Assembly: GCA_014138095.1 (NCBI GenBank)
Contig: JACGXE010000009.1
Coordinates: 62,001 to 126,000, forward strand
Direction of reading: 5' to 3'
Origin: Ochrobactrum sp. RH2CCR150
GTDB lineage: Bacteria > Pseudomonadota > Alphaproteobacteria > Rhizobiales > Rhizobiaceae
DNA length: 64,000 bases
The notes beneath the pieces are model-generated. The model ran no database searches, was not told the origin of the DNA, and saw only the letters and a list, made by a program, of their open reading frames with translations. The first letter of the stretch is position 1; every line of letters starts with the position of its first letter. Positions 51,060 to 58,309 of the stretch are shown one piece after another. The translations under genes were made by a program, and so were the position numbers.

Positions 51060-52550
51060 TTGACGACATTTGCCGAACTCGGTCTTTCCCCGAAAGTGCT
51101 TGCTGCTGTAGAAGCGGCAGGATACACCGCGCCTACACCCATTCAGGCAGGCGCCATTCCGCCCGCGCTCGAGCGCAAGGATGTGCTTGGTATCGCCCAG
51201 ACGGGAACGGGCAAGACGGCTTCTTTCGTTCTGCCGATGCTGACGCTGCTGGAAAAGGGCCGGGCTCGCGCCCGCATGCCGCGCACGCTCATTCTTGAGC
51301 CGACGCGTGAACTTGCAGCGCAGGTCGAAGAGAATTTCGTCAAATACGGCGTTAATCATCGCCTCAATGTCGCTCTGCTGATCGGTGGCGTTTCGTTCGA
51401 CGAACAGGAGCGCAAGCTGGAGCGCGGCGCTGACGTTCTGATCGCCACGCCGGGCCGTCTTCTCGACCATTTCGAACGCGGCAAGCTGCTTTTGACCGGC
51501 GTTGAAATTCTGGTTATCGATGAAGCCGACCGTATGCTCGATATGGGCTTCATTCCGGATATCGAACGCATCTGCAAGCTGATCCCGTTCACCCGCCAGA
51601 CGCTGTTCTTCTCGGCGACCATGCCGCCGGAAATCACCAAGCTCACTGAGCAGTTCCTGCATTCGCCAGCGCGTATCGAAGTGGCCAAGGCTTCGTCCAC
51701 GGCCAAGACCGTGACGCAGCGACTGGTTAAGTCGAGCAAGAAGGATTGGGACAAGCGCGCTGCACTGCGCGATCTCATCCGCGCTGAAGGCGACACGCTC
51801 AAGAACGCAATCATCTTCTGCAATCGCAAGAAGGATGTGTCGGAACTGTTCCGTTCGCTGGTGCGCCATGAGTTCAACGCCGGTGCTTTGCACGGCGATA
51901 TGGATCAGCGCGCCCGCATGACGATGTTGGCCAACTTCAAGGAAGGCAAGCTGCAACTGCTGGTCGCTTCTGACGTGGCAGCACGCGGTCTCGACATTCC
52001 TGACGTCAGCCATGTCTTCAATTTCGATGTTCCGATCCATTCGGAAGACTATGTCCACCGCATTGGCCGTACGGGTCGCGCTGGCCGCTCCGGCAAGGCG
52101 TTCACCATCGTCACGCCATCGGACACAAAATATCTTGCCGCGATTGAAAACATGATCGGCGAGAAGATTGAATGGGTCGATGGCGATCTGTCCACGCTGG
52201 CACCGTCCGACGAGGCTGACGATCAGCCACGTAAGGGCAAGAATGCGCGGGGCAAGGGCAAGGAATCGCAGAGAGATAGCAAGGGCAAAGACAAGGGGCG
52301 GGACAAGAGCATGGATAAGCCAAAGGAAAAGGTAGCTTCGACCGAAGCGCTCGATCCGGCGGAACAGCCGCAGCCCGTTATTGAAACCCACGACCGCCGC
52401 GATGCGATCCGTGCTTCCAACGACGAACGTCGTGGCAAGCCGCAGCACGACCAGCATAAGCGCCGCCGTGATCGCGACGATGATGGTCCATCGCCGGTTG
52501 GTTTCGGCAACGACATTCCTGCTTTCATGCTCATTCCGACGGGCATGTAA
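51060..52550 (+). CDS. DEAD-box ATP-dependent RNA helicase (RhlE-like)
   Basis: Unwinds RNA in ribosome assembly or mRNA decay. The 496 residues show all motifs: Q motif (TPIQAGAIP), I AQTGTGKT, Ia PTREL, II IDEADRML, III SAT, V ASDVAARGLDIP and VI HRIGRTGRAGRSG. The tail from about residue 385 is charged and low-complexity (Lys/Gly/Asp/Arg), typical of RNA-binding extensions. The start is TTG at 51060 (MTTFAELGLSPKV); no upstream ATG in frame. Confidence 0.93.
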   Translation: MTTFAELGLSPKVLAAVEAAGYTAPTPIQAGAIPPALERKDVLGIAQTGTGKTASFVLPMLTLLEKGRARARMPRTLILEPTRELAAQVEENFVKYGVNHRLNVALLIGGVSFDEQERKLERGADVLIATPGRLLDHFERGKLLLTGVEILVIDEADRMLDMGFIPDIERICKLIPFTRQTLFFSATMPPEITKLTEQFLHSPARIEVAKASSTAKTVTQRLVKSSKKDWDKRAALRDLIRAEGDTLKNAIIFCNRKKDVSELFRSLVRHEFNAGALHGDMDQRARMTMLANFKEGKLQLLVASDVAARGLDIPDVSHVFNFDVPIHSEDYVHRIGRTGRAGRSGKAFTIVTPSDTKYLAAIENMIGEKIEWVDGDLSTLAPSDEADDQPRKGKNARGKGKESQRDSKGKDKGRDKSMDKPKEKVASTEALDPAEQPQPVIETHDRRDAIRASNDERRGKPQHDQHKRRRDRDDDGPSPVGFGNDIPAFMLIPTGM

Positions 52551-52569
52551 GCGGAAAGCAGTTTTAGAA

Positions 52570-52944
52570 TTATGATTCGGCCGTGGGGGAACGCTTCGCG
52601 GCCGATTTCTTTTGGGGCTTGGACTGGCCGCTGCGCAGAGCCGCTTCATAGGCGAGGCGGGCCCATTCGGTCATGATCTCAGGATCATCGAAGGCTTCGC
52701 TCGGCACGCTCCAATAGGGCATACCGATAGGGTCGCCGCCTTTGCGCCCTTCATAGGTCCATTGCACCGATCCGGCGTCGATAAAACGCGGAATGGTCAT
52801 TTCGTCGGCTTTGAAAAGTAGTTCGTCGCGAACGACAAGCGCGAAAATCACCCCCTGATGATAAATGCCTTTGCCGCCGAACATGCGGCGGATGCTGATC
52901 GGACCGAAATCCTGCAACAAATCGCGGAGGGTTTCGTCATCCAT
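52570..52944 (-). CDS. TfoX N-terminal domain protein
   Basis: 124 residues with the TfoX_N pattern LLQDFGPISIRRMFGGKGIY and ALVVRDELLFKAD, then PYWSVPSEAFDD, and a Lys/Ser/Ala-rich C-terminus. The competence-linked C-terminal domain of full TfoX/Sxy is absent, so a competence role should not be assumed. It converges with the helicase gene and lies downstream of the HesB gene, 39 bases away. Confidence 0.88.
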   Translation of the reverse strand: MDDETLRDLLQDFGPISIRRMFGGKGIYHQGVIFALVVRDELLFKADEMTIPRFIDAGSVQWTYEGRKGGDPIGMPYWSVPSEAFDDPEIMTEWARLAYEAALRSGQSKPQKKSAAKRSPTAES

Positions 52945-52983
52945 TGGGGAGATTCCTTCGGAAGACTATCCTCGTGGATCAGG

Positions 52984-53364
52984 TCAGGCCGCACCCTGCA
53001 TCTGGCGGAGGCTTTCTGCGGAGGCAGGGGTTAGTTCAACCGATTCACCGCAGCCACAGGCCGAGGTCTGGTTCGGGTTATTGAACACGAAACCGGTGCG
53101 GAGCGTCGTCACTTCGAAATCCATCTGGGTTCCGAGCAGGAAAAGAACAGCTTCCGGGGCGATAAAGACCTTGGCGCCATCTTTCTCGGCAACATCATCA
53201 CCGGCTTTCGCTTCGCTGGCGACATCGATGGTATATTCCATGCCTGCGCAGCCGCCTTTTTTCACGCCCACACGAATGCCCAGTGCGCCTTCGCGCGACT
53301 CAACAATCTCGCGAACGCGATTTGCTGCGGCTTCGGTTAGCGTCATGACTGCGAAACGGCCCAT
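52984..53364 (-). CDS. HesB/IscA/SufA iron-sulfur cluster assembly protein
   Basis: 126-residue A-type carrier of Fe-S clusters. The three ligand cysteines are visible: Cys39 in VKKGGCAGMEY, and Cys103 and Cys105 in TSACGCGESVEL. The start MGRFAVMTLTEAAANRV is as in alphaproteobacterial members. The rest of a suf or isc operon is not in the window, so it is not possible to say whether it is SufA or a separate paralogue. Confidence 0.92.
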   Translation of the reverse strand: MGRFAVMTLTEAAANRVREIVESREGALGIRVGVKKGGCAGMEYTIDVASEAKAGDDVAEKDGAKVFIAPEAVLFLLGTQMDFEVTTLRTGFVFNNPNQTSACGCGESVELTPASAESLRQMQGAA

Positions 53365-53573
53365 GGTTCTTCTCTTCCGGTGCTATGCAGTGGCCTTGAG
53401 GCTGTGGCTTCACGGGCGAGAATCAACCAATCTCGTGTGAAACCAGCGAGTTTCAAACCTCGCTGCCACGTTTTCACTATAGTTAGTGTTGTAACATCAT
53501 TACCGCAAGACACCAAATCGAGAGCGCAGGCCGAGTGTCCGGCTGGCAGGTATTGGGGAAAGAGGAGGTATGA

Positions 53574-54236
53574 ATGTCGACTGATCGGATGAAATCTCTG
53601 AGGCTGGCTGTTCTGGTGGGCGCGCTCGGCCTGTCCGTTGCCCTCCCGCATGCTTATGCACAGGAAGCACCAAAGCCTGCCGCCAAGGAAAGCGCTGAAC
53701 CGACAGCGCAGAAAAAGCCTGAAGCCGAGAAAAAGGATCAGGCTGCGGAAACAAAAGCGCCTGTAGAAGAGACAAAGCCGTCTGAACAGACACAGGATGC
53801 CGCCAATGGCGTTACCGTCCCGGAATATCGCGATGACAGATCCTCGCCGCAGGCGCTGATTGAATCCTATTATAATGCGATCAACCGCAAGGAATATACG
53901 CGCGCTTACGGTTATTACTCGGAAGAGGGACGGGAACCCGACTTCAAGACCTTCGTGAAGGGCTATGAAAATACCAAGAGCGTAAAAGTCGCGTTGCGCA
54001 AGACCGAGCCGGATCCGGGCGCTGGCCAGATCTACTGGAGCCAGCCACTGGCGATTGAAGCCGAGAGCAATGATGGCAAGAAAGAAGTCTTCGGCGGTTG
54101 CTATACGATTCACCTCACCAATCCCGCCATGCAGGAAGAGCCGCCATTCAAGCCGATTGAGATCATGACCGGCTCGTTGAGCAAATCGGAACTGGAGCTT
54201 GAAAAGAGCGTGCCAGAAGCCTGCGAAGCCCCATAA
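53574..54236 (+). CDS. Periplasmic protein of unknown function
   Basis: 220 residues: a signal peptide (about 1-29, cleaved near AYA-QE), a Lys/Glu/Ala/Pro linker (about 30-80), and a globular domain with ALIESYYNAINRKEYTRAYG and the late segment FGGCYTIHLTNPAMQEEPPF. The YYNAINRKEYTRAY pattern resembles NTF2-like or SnoaL-type domains, but this is not certain. AGGAGG five bases upstream fixes the start; an ATG at 53570 only opens a four-codon frame. Confidence 0.7.
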   Translation: MSTDRMKSLRLAVLVGALGLSVALPHAYAQEAPKPAAKESAEPTAQKKPEAEKKDQAAETKAPVEETKPSEQTQDAANGVTVPEYRDDRSSPQALIESYYNAINRKEYTRAYGYYSEEGREPDFKTFVKGYENTKSVKVALRKTEPDPGAGQIYWSQPLAIEAESNDGKKEVFGGCYTIHLTNPAMQEEPPFKPIEIMTGSLSKSELELEKSVPEACEAP

Positions 54237-54279
54237 CAACGGGGATAACAATCGCTGTTCAGCAATCGCGTTTTCATGC

Positions 54280-54310
54280 TTGACCTTACCACGATGGCAA
54301 GGTGCATAAG
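54280..54310 (+). promoter_or_regulatory. CueR/HmrR-type MerR-family promoter
   Basis: -35 TTGACC (54280-54285) and -10 CATAAG (54305-54310) are separated by 19 bases, the long spacer typical of MerR-family promoters. The operator is the palindrome ACCTTACCA-cga-TGGCAAGGT (54283-54303), with the same layout as the copper-responsive copA operator of E. coli. It controls the CopZ-like gene 32 bases downstream. Confidence 0.8.
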
Positions 54311-54342
54311 ATGTGCATATCAAGTGTGGAGCGTTACTCGTG

Positions 54343-54540
54343 ATGAAATTGATTATTCCCAAGATGAAATGCGGCGGCTGCGCCGACAGTGTGACTGCTG
54401 CTCTGCGTAAGCTCGATGCCACAGCGCCGATTGAAATAGATCTCGACGCCAAGGAAGTCGAGTTCGGCGGCAAGGCGTCCCGCGATGCGGTCGTTTCCGC
54501 GCTGGCGGCGGCGGGTTATCCCGCTGCAAACGCTCAATAA
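54343..54540 (+). CDS. Heavy-metal-associated domain protein, CopZ-like copper chaperone
   Basis: 65-residue ferredoxin-like HMA protein with the metal site MKCGGC at residues 8-13 (MKLIIPKMKCGGCADSV). Such proteins carry Cu(I) to P-type ATPases or regulators. ATG 54343 is chosen because GGAG lies about ten bases upstream and because the predicted transcript begins near 54317, which excludes the longer frame from 54313. The copper-type promoter supports a copper role. No copper ATPase is adjacent. Confidence 0.88.
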   Translation: MKLIIPKMKCGGCADSVTAALRKLDATAPIEIDLDAKEVEFGGKASRDAVVSALAAAGYPAANAQ

Positions 54541-54584
54541 TGTGATTTTGCGGGTGCTTGCACCAATGCAAAGCAGGATGTACG

Positions 54585-54613
54585 TGCCGGGAAGCCTAGC
54601 TTTCCGGCATTTT
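54585..54613 (+). terminator. Terminator of the CopZ-like gene
   Basis: TGCCGGGAAG (54585-54594), loop CCTAG, CTTTCCGGCA (54600-54609), ten pairs with one G-U, then TTTTC. Confidence 0.8.
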
Positions 54614-54833
54614 CATTCCGTAACGGAAGCCGGGTCGCAAAGCTTATTTCCGGTGAGTTCAAGTGCCGCAAATGCGGGTGTTTCGCAGCTGTTTCATTGA
54701 CTGGACCGGCGATTTTTGCCACATCAACGGCAAATCTCGTTTATGGTGCACTCGCAGCGAGGTTTGGACCAACGCTGCAGAGTGCTTTGTGATATGAAAC
54801 ATCGCGTTACGCGATAATGAAGGGTTGAGGGCT

Positions 54834-55502
54834 ATGGCAGCCGATTTCCAGGATCTTCGCACAAAGATGGTCGACAATCAGATCCGTACGACGGACGTAA
54901 CCGATCTGGCGGTTATCGACGCTTTCCTGGCCGTTCCGCGGGAAGCCTTCGTACCGACCGTCCGTCAGGCTGTTGCCTATATTGACGAAGACCAGCCGCT
55001 TGAAGCCGAAGGTGGCGCTCCGCGCTATCTCATGGAGCCGTCGCCTTTCGCAAAGCTTATCCAGCTTGCCCGCGTGAACAAGAACGATGTTGTGCTCGAT
55101 ATCGGCTGCGGCACTGGCTATTCCTCGGCCATCCTCTCGCATCTCGCCGGTTCGGTGATCGGCCTTGAGAGTGATTCTGCGCTTTCTGCCGCTGCAACCG
55201 CGCGTCTTGCCGAACTCGGCTATGACAATGTTGTGATTGTTTCTGGCGACATGCACGCAGGCTATCCTTCGGAAGCACCTTACGATGTGATCATGATAGA
55301 GGGTGGTGTGGATTTCGTTCCGGACGCATTGTTCAAACAGCTGAAGGAAGGCGGACGCCTTGTCGCCGTCGAAGGTCGCGGAAACGCCTCTGTTGCCCGG
55401 ATTTACTTTAAAGAAAATGGTGTTGCATCGGGACGAATTGCGTTCAACACTGCGGTGCGTCCACTTCCGGGATTCGAGCGGATTCCGCAGTTCGAATTCT
55501 AA
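54834..55502 (+). CDS. Protein-L-isoaspartate O-methyltransferase family protein
   Basis: 222-residue class I SAM methyltransferase of the PCMT type: motif I VVLDIGCGTGYSSAILSHLA near residue 88, VPREAFVP near residue 37, and GLESDS near motif II. The alphaproteobacterial proteins next to tolC belong to this family, but repair of isoaspartyl residues has not been shown for them. GAGG precedes the ATG; a TTG three codons earlier is less likely. A small hairpin (54801-54815) lies upstream. Confidence 0.85.
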   Translation: MAADFQDLRTKMVDNQIRTTDVTDLAVIDAFLAVPREAFVPTVRQAVAYIDEDQPLEAEGGAPRYLMEPSPFAKLIQLARVNKNDVVLDIGCGTGYSSAILSHLAGSVIGLESDSALSAAATARLAELGYDNVVIVSGDMHAGYPSEAPYDVIMIEGGVDFVPDALFKQLKEGGRLVAVEGRGNASVARIYFKENGVASGRIAFNTAVRPLPGFERIPQFEF

Positions 55503-55646
55503 TTTCCGGGATTGGTACAATTCTGCAACGCTGCGGAATTTCTTTGTGCATGCTCTGGGCGGGGCGATGGAAATAACCGATTTTAAAGGTTATTTAAGGT
55601 TGCCCGAACTGATTGGTTCGATTTACTGAATTTGGCTGTTCTTAAG

Positions 55647-57017
55647 ATGAGGTACCCGGTGTTCAAAACGTACAAAGGACTGGTCGCAGCGGCAGCATTG
55701 TTGGCCGGCACCGTTTTATCGGGGCAGTCCGCCTTGTCTGAAAACCTCTCCGGTGCTCTGGTCAAGGCTTATAAGAATAACGCCACGCTTAATTCTTCCC
55801 GCGCAGGTGTGCGCGTTCAGGACGAGAACGTGGCTATCGCCAAGTCGAATTACCGTCCGCAGATTACCGGTAGCTACGATGCAAGCCGCAGCCGCGCGCC
55901 AACAAGCGGCTACCGCACCAGCGGTACGGTCGGTATCCAGCTGAACCAGATGCTGTTCGATGGTTTTCAGACCAAGAACAATGTCGCCGCAGCGGAAACG
56001 CAGGTTTACGCCCAGCGCGAAAATATGCGCAATGACGAGCAGAACACGCTTTATAGCGCTGTTGCTGCCTATATGGGCGTGTATCAGAATCGCCAGATAG
56101 CAGTTCTTCGCGAGAAGAATCTGGCTGCGATGAACGAACAGGTTCGCGCAGCCCGTGCACGTCTGGATGTTGGTGAAGGTACACGTACCGACGTTGCGCA
56201 GGCAGAAGCCAGCCGTTCCACGGCTGTCGCGGAACTGAATAGCGCCCGCGCCAACGTCAAGTCGGCTGAAGCGACCTATGTTCGCATCGTCGGTGCACAG
56301 CCAGACAGGCTTGCCGCTGCTGCTGCCGCGAAGAACCTGCCCAAGTCGCCAAACGAAGCTTTTGCTGTCGCACAGGCTGGACATCCGGGCATTCTCGCAA
56401 CGCAATATGCTGTGAACGCCGCTGGCTACAATGTGAAGGCTAAGGAAGGTGCAATGCTGCCGACCGTTGGCCTGTCGGCTGGCGCCAGCCGTCTGGATAC
56501 CTATGCCGGTTCGACGGTTGGTGATGGCAATTCCGCATCGGTCGGTATTGGCGTGACCATTCCGATCTATACTGGCGGGCGTACCTCTGCGCAGATTCGC
56601 CAGTCCAAGGAACAGCTTGGTCAGGCCCGCATTGAAGTTGATGTCGTTCGCGATCAGGTTCGTGAAGCCATTGGTTCGGCATGGTCGCAGCTTGAAGCTG
56701 CCCGCGCATCGGTCAAGGCAAATCGCGATGGTATCGCCGCGGCCCAGCTCGCACTGGATGGCGTTATCGAAGAGCGCAAGGTCGGCCAGCGCACCACGCT
56801 GGACGTGTTGAACGCGCAGAACGATCTGACCGCTGCCGAAATCACTCTGGTCCAGTCGGAGCATGATGTGGTTGTCGCCAGCTATGCGCTTCTCAATGCG
56901 ACGGGTCGCATGACTTCCAAGCAGATGGGGCTTCAGGTTGCTGAATATAAGCCTGAAGAACACTACGATGCCGTCAAGGACAAGTGGTTCGGTCTGCGTA
57001 CACCGGATGGTCGCTAA
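55647..57017 (+). CDS. bepC: TolC-family outer membrane efflux protein BepC
   Basis: Outer-membrane channel for RND efflux and type I secretion. The 456-residue precursor has a signal peptide (about 1-35, ending near SGQSALS) and the TolC repeat architecture of two OEP domains with long helical hairpins: LDVGEGTRTDVAQAEASRS in the first half and ERKVGQRTTLDVLNAQNDL in the second. Length and locus match Brucella BepC. TTG at 55632 is a possible alternative start. Confidence 0.93.
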   Translation: MRYPVFKTYKGLVAAAALLAGTVLSGQSALSENLSGALVKAYKNNATLNSSRAGVRVQDENVAIAKSNYRPQITGSYDASRSRAPTSGYRTSGTVGIQLNQMLFDGFQTKNNVAAAETQVYAQRENMRNDEQNTLYSAVAAYMGVYQNRQIAVLREKNLAAMNEQVRAARARLDVGEGTRTDVAQAEASRSTAVAELNSARANVKSAEATYVRIVGAQPDRLAAAAAAKNLPKSPNEAFAVAQAGHPGILATQYAVNAAGYNVKAKEGAMLPTVGLSAGASRLDTYAGSTVGDGNSASVGIGVTIPIYTGGRTSAQIRQSKEQLGQARIEVDVVRDQVREAIGSAWSQLEAARASVKANRDGIAAAQLALDGVIEERKVGQRTTLDVLNAQNDLTAAEITLVQSEHDVVVASYALLNATGRMTSKQMGLQVAEYKPEEHYDAVKDKWFGLRTPDGR

Positions 57018-57038
57018 ACAACGAGAATTACAGTTTGA

Positions 57039-57066
57039 ACGGCGCCTTCGGGCGCCGTTTTTGTTT
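57039..57066 (+). terminator. Terminator of bepC
   Basis: ACGGCGCC (57039-57046), loop TTCG, GGCGCCGT (57051-57058), followed by TTTTTGTTT. The UUCG loop adds stability. Confidence 0.95.
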
Positions 57067-57275
57067 GGCGGCGATTCGTTGATGGCTGCGCGCAAATCTT
57101 AACAAAATGATAAAGCTGTGGGTTGAATTGCGCGGCGTTCTTGCAGGGATTCTCAAATCACCGAACGTCCGGTACCCTTAATTCATTGATTCTCTGTCCT
57201 TTGCGGGATGCAGCGTTGGAGGTTGCGGAAGGTTTTCCGCGCGAAACCAGCTGCACCACACAGAGAAGGAGAACT

Positions 57276-57317
57276 ATGTGCGACCTTGCAGGCGCGCATT
57301 GCTCTATTCTGAAATAG
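57276..57317 (+). CDS. 13-codon upstream ORF before popZ
   Basis: ATG at 57276 follows AAGGAGAACT, the best ribosome site in the gap, and encodes MCDLAGAHCSILK. It stops 15 bases before the popZ start. It may be a leader peptide that tunes popZ translation, or a chance frame. Confidence 0.35.
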   Translation: MCDLAGAHCSILK

Positions 57318-57332
57318 GGAAGATGGACAGCT

Positions 57333-58163
57333 ATGGCACAGACATCCAGCGCATCACGCGAACCGTCCATGGAAGAGATTCTCGCTTCCATCCGACGCAT
57401 TATCGAAGACAGCGATGTTAGCCGCCACCCTGTGTCCACGACGGCGAATTTCCCGTTGCGCGGCGAGGTGGCGGAATTTCGCCGCCCAGAGCCTGCGCAG
57501 GAACAGCCTGCTGCGAAAGCCCCCGTATCGAGACCGGCTGAAAAGCCTGCCATGATGCGCGATATTCTGAAGGATGAAGCAGTATTGCGCGGGCCGATTG
57601 ATGAGCCGGTGAAAACTTCTCCCGCATTGGAACCGGAAATCGAAGAGGAAGAAGATGACATCGTCCTCGACGCGCAAAACGATGACCGACGCGCCGCTGA
57701 AGTGATGCAGGCGGCGCCTGCCGCAACCGCGCCCGAAGCTGCTGCTGAGGACAACTCGCTGGAAGCGCTGGATCGTTCGCTTGAGGACGGAATCGCTGAA
57801 GCCATCGACGAGCTGCTCGAACCCGATCTGGACGAACCTATGGAGGCGCATGTTGAACCGGTTGTGGAGCCAGCTTTAGAAGCGCCGGCAGAACCTGCGG
57901 CTCCGGTAGCGGCTGCGCCTGAACCACTGGCAAATGCGTCCGTGGCTCCCCATATTCTGTCACAGGTTGCAGAACGCCAGGTGGCCGCGGCTTTTCAGGA
58001 TTTGAGCCATGTCGTGCGTGGGGAACCGCGTCGTTCGTTCGATGATATCGCTGCCGAGATTCTGCGTCCCATGTTGCAGGACTGGCTCGACAACAATCTG
58101 CCGACACTCGTCGAGCGGCTTGTTCGTGAAGAAATCGAACGAGTGGTGCGTGGCGACCGATAA
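57333..58163 (+). CDS. popZ: Polar organizing protein PopZ (DUF2497)
   Basis: Forms a polar scaffold that anchors the chromosome origin through ParB. The 276 residues have the conserved N-terminal helix (SMEEILASIRRIIEDS, about 12-27), a long acidic Pro/Glu/Ala-rich disordered middle (about 45-205) and the C-terminal oligomerisation region (SFDDIAAEILRPMLQDWLDN, about 230-250, ending EEIERVVRGDR). It lies between bepC and valS, the usual neighbourhood in this order. Confidence 0.92.
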   Translation: MAQTSSASREPSMEEILASIRRIIEDSDVSRHPVSTTANFPLRGEVAEFRRPEPAQEQPAAKAPVSRPAEKPAMMRDILKDEAVLRGPIDEPVKTSPALEPEIEEEEDDIVLDAQNDDRRAAEVMQAAPAATAPEAAAEDNSLEALDRSLEDGIAEAIDELLEPDLDEPMEAHVEPVVEPALEAPAEPAAPVAAAPEPLANASVAPHILSQVAERQVAAAFQDLSHVVRGEPRRSFDDIAAEILRPMLQDWLDNNLPTLVERLVREEIERVVRGDR

Positions 58164-58200
58164 TCGACGTGTTGCCTGAATAAAACGGCCTTTGAGTTCA

Positions 58201-58230
58201 AAAGCCCGTCTGTCTTGCAGGCGGGTTTTC
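58201..58230 (+). terminator. Terminator of popZ
   Basis: AAAGCCCGTCTG (58201-58212) pairs with CAGGCGGGTTT (58218-58228) with G-U pairs, then TTTTC. It sits 38 bases after the popZ stop. Confidence 0.7.
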
Positions 58231-58309
58231 ACTTTTAAAGTGATTTATCACCCGTTTGTTGTTATTGAGCGCTCAATCCTTTCATTGCGCAAAAAGACCG
58301 GATAATTCC

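Larger units (their letters stand above)
57018..57332. other. bepC-popZ intergenic region
   Basis: 315 bases. It holds the bepC terminator and, near the end, a 13-codon upstream ORF with a strong ribosome site. The rest shows no clear element. Confidence 0.6.

Noticed and set aside
50936-51298. A 120-codon frame starting before the DEAD-box gene
   Set aside because: Two thirds of it overlap the helicase in another frame, and it lacks a ribosome site. Only the first 40 codons lie in non-coding sequence.
54534-54722. A 62-codon minus-strand frame downstream of the CopZ-like gene
   Set aside because: It runs across the CopZ-like terminator, has no ribosome site, and matches nothing recognisable.
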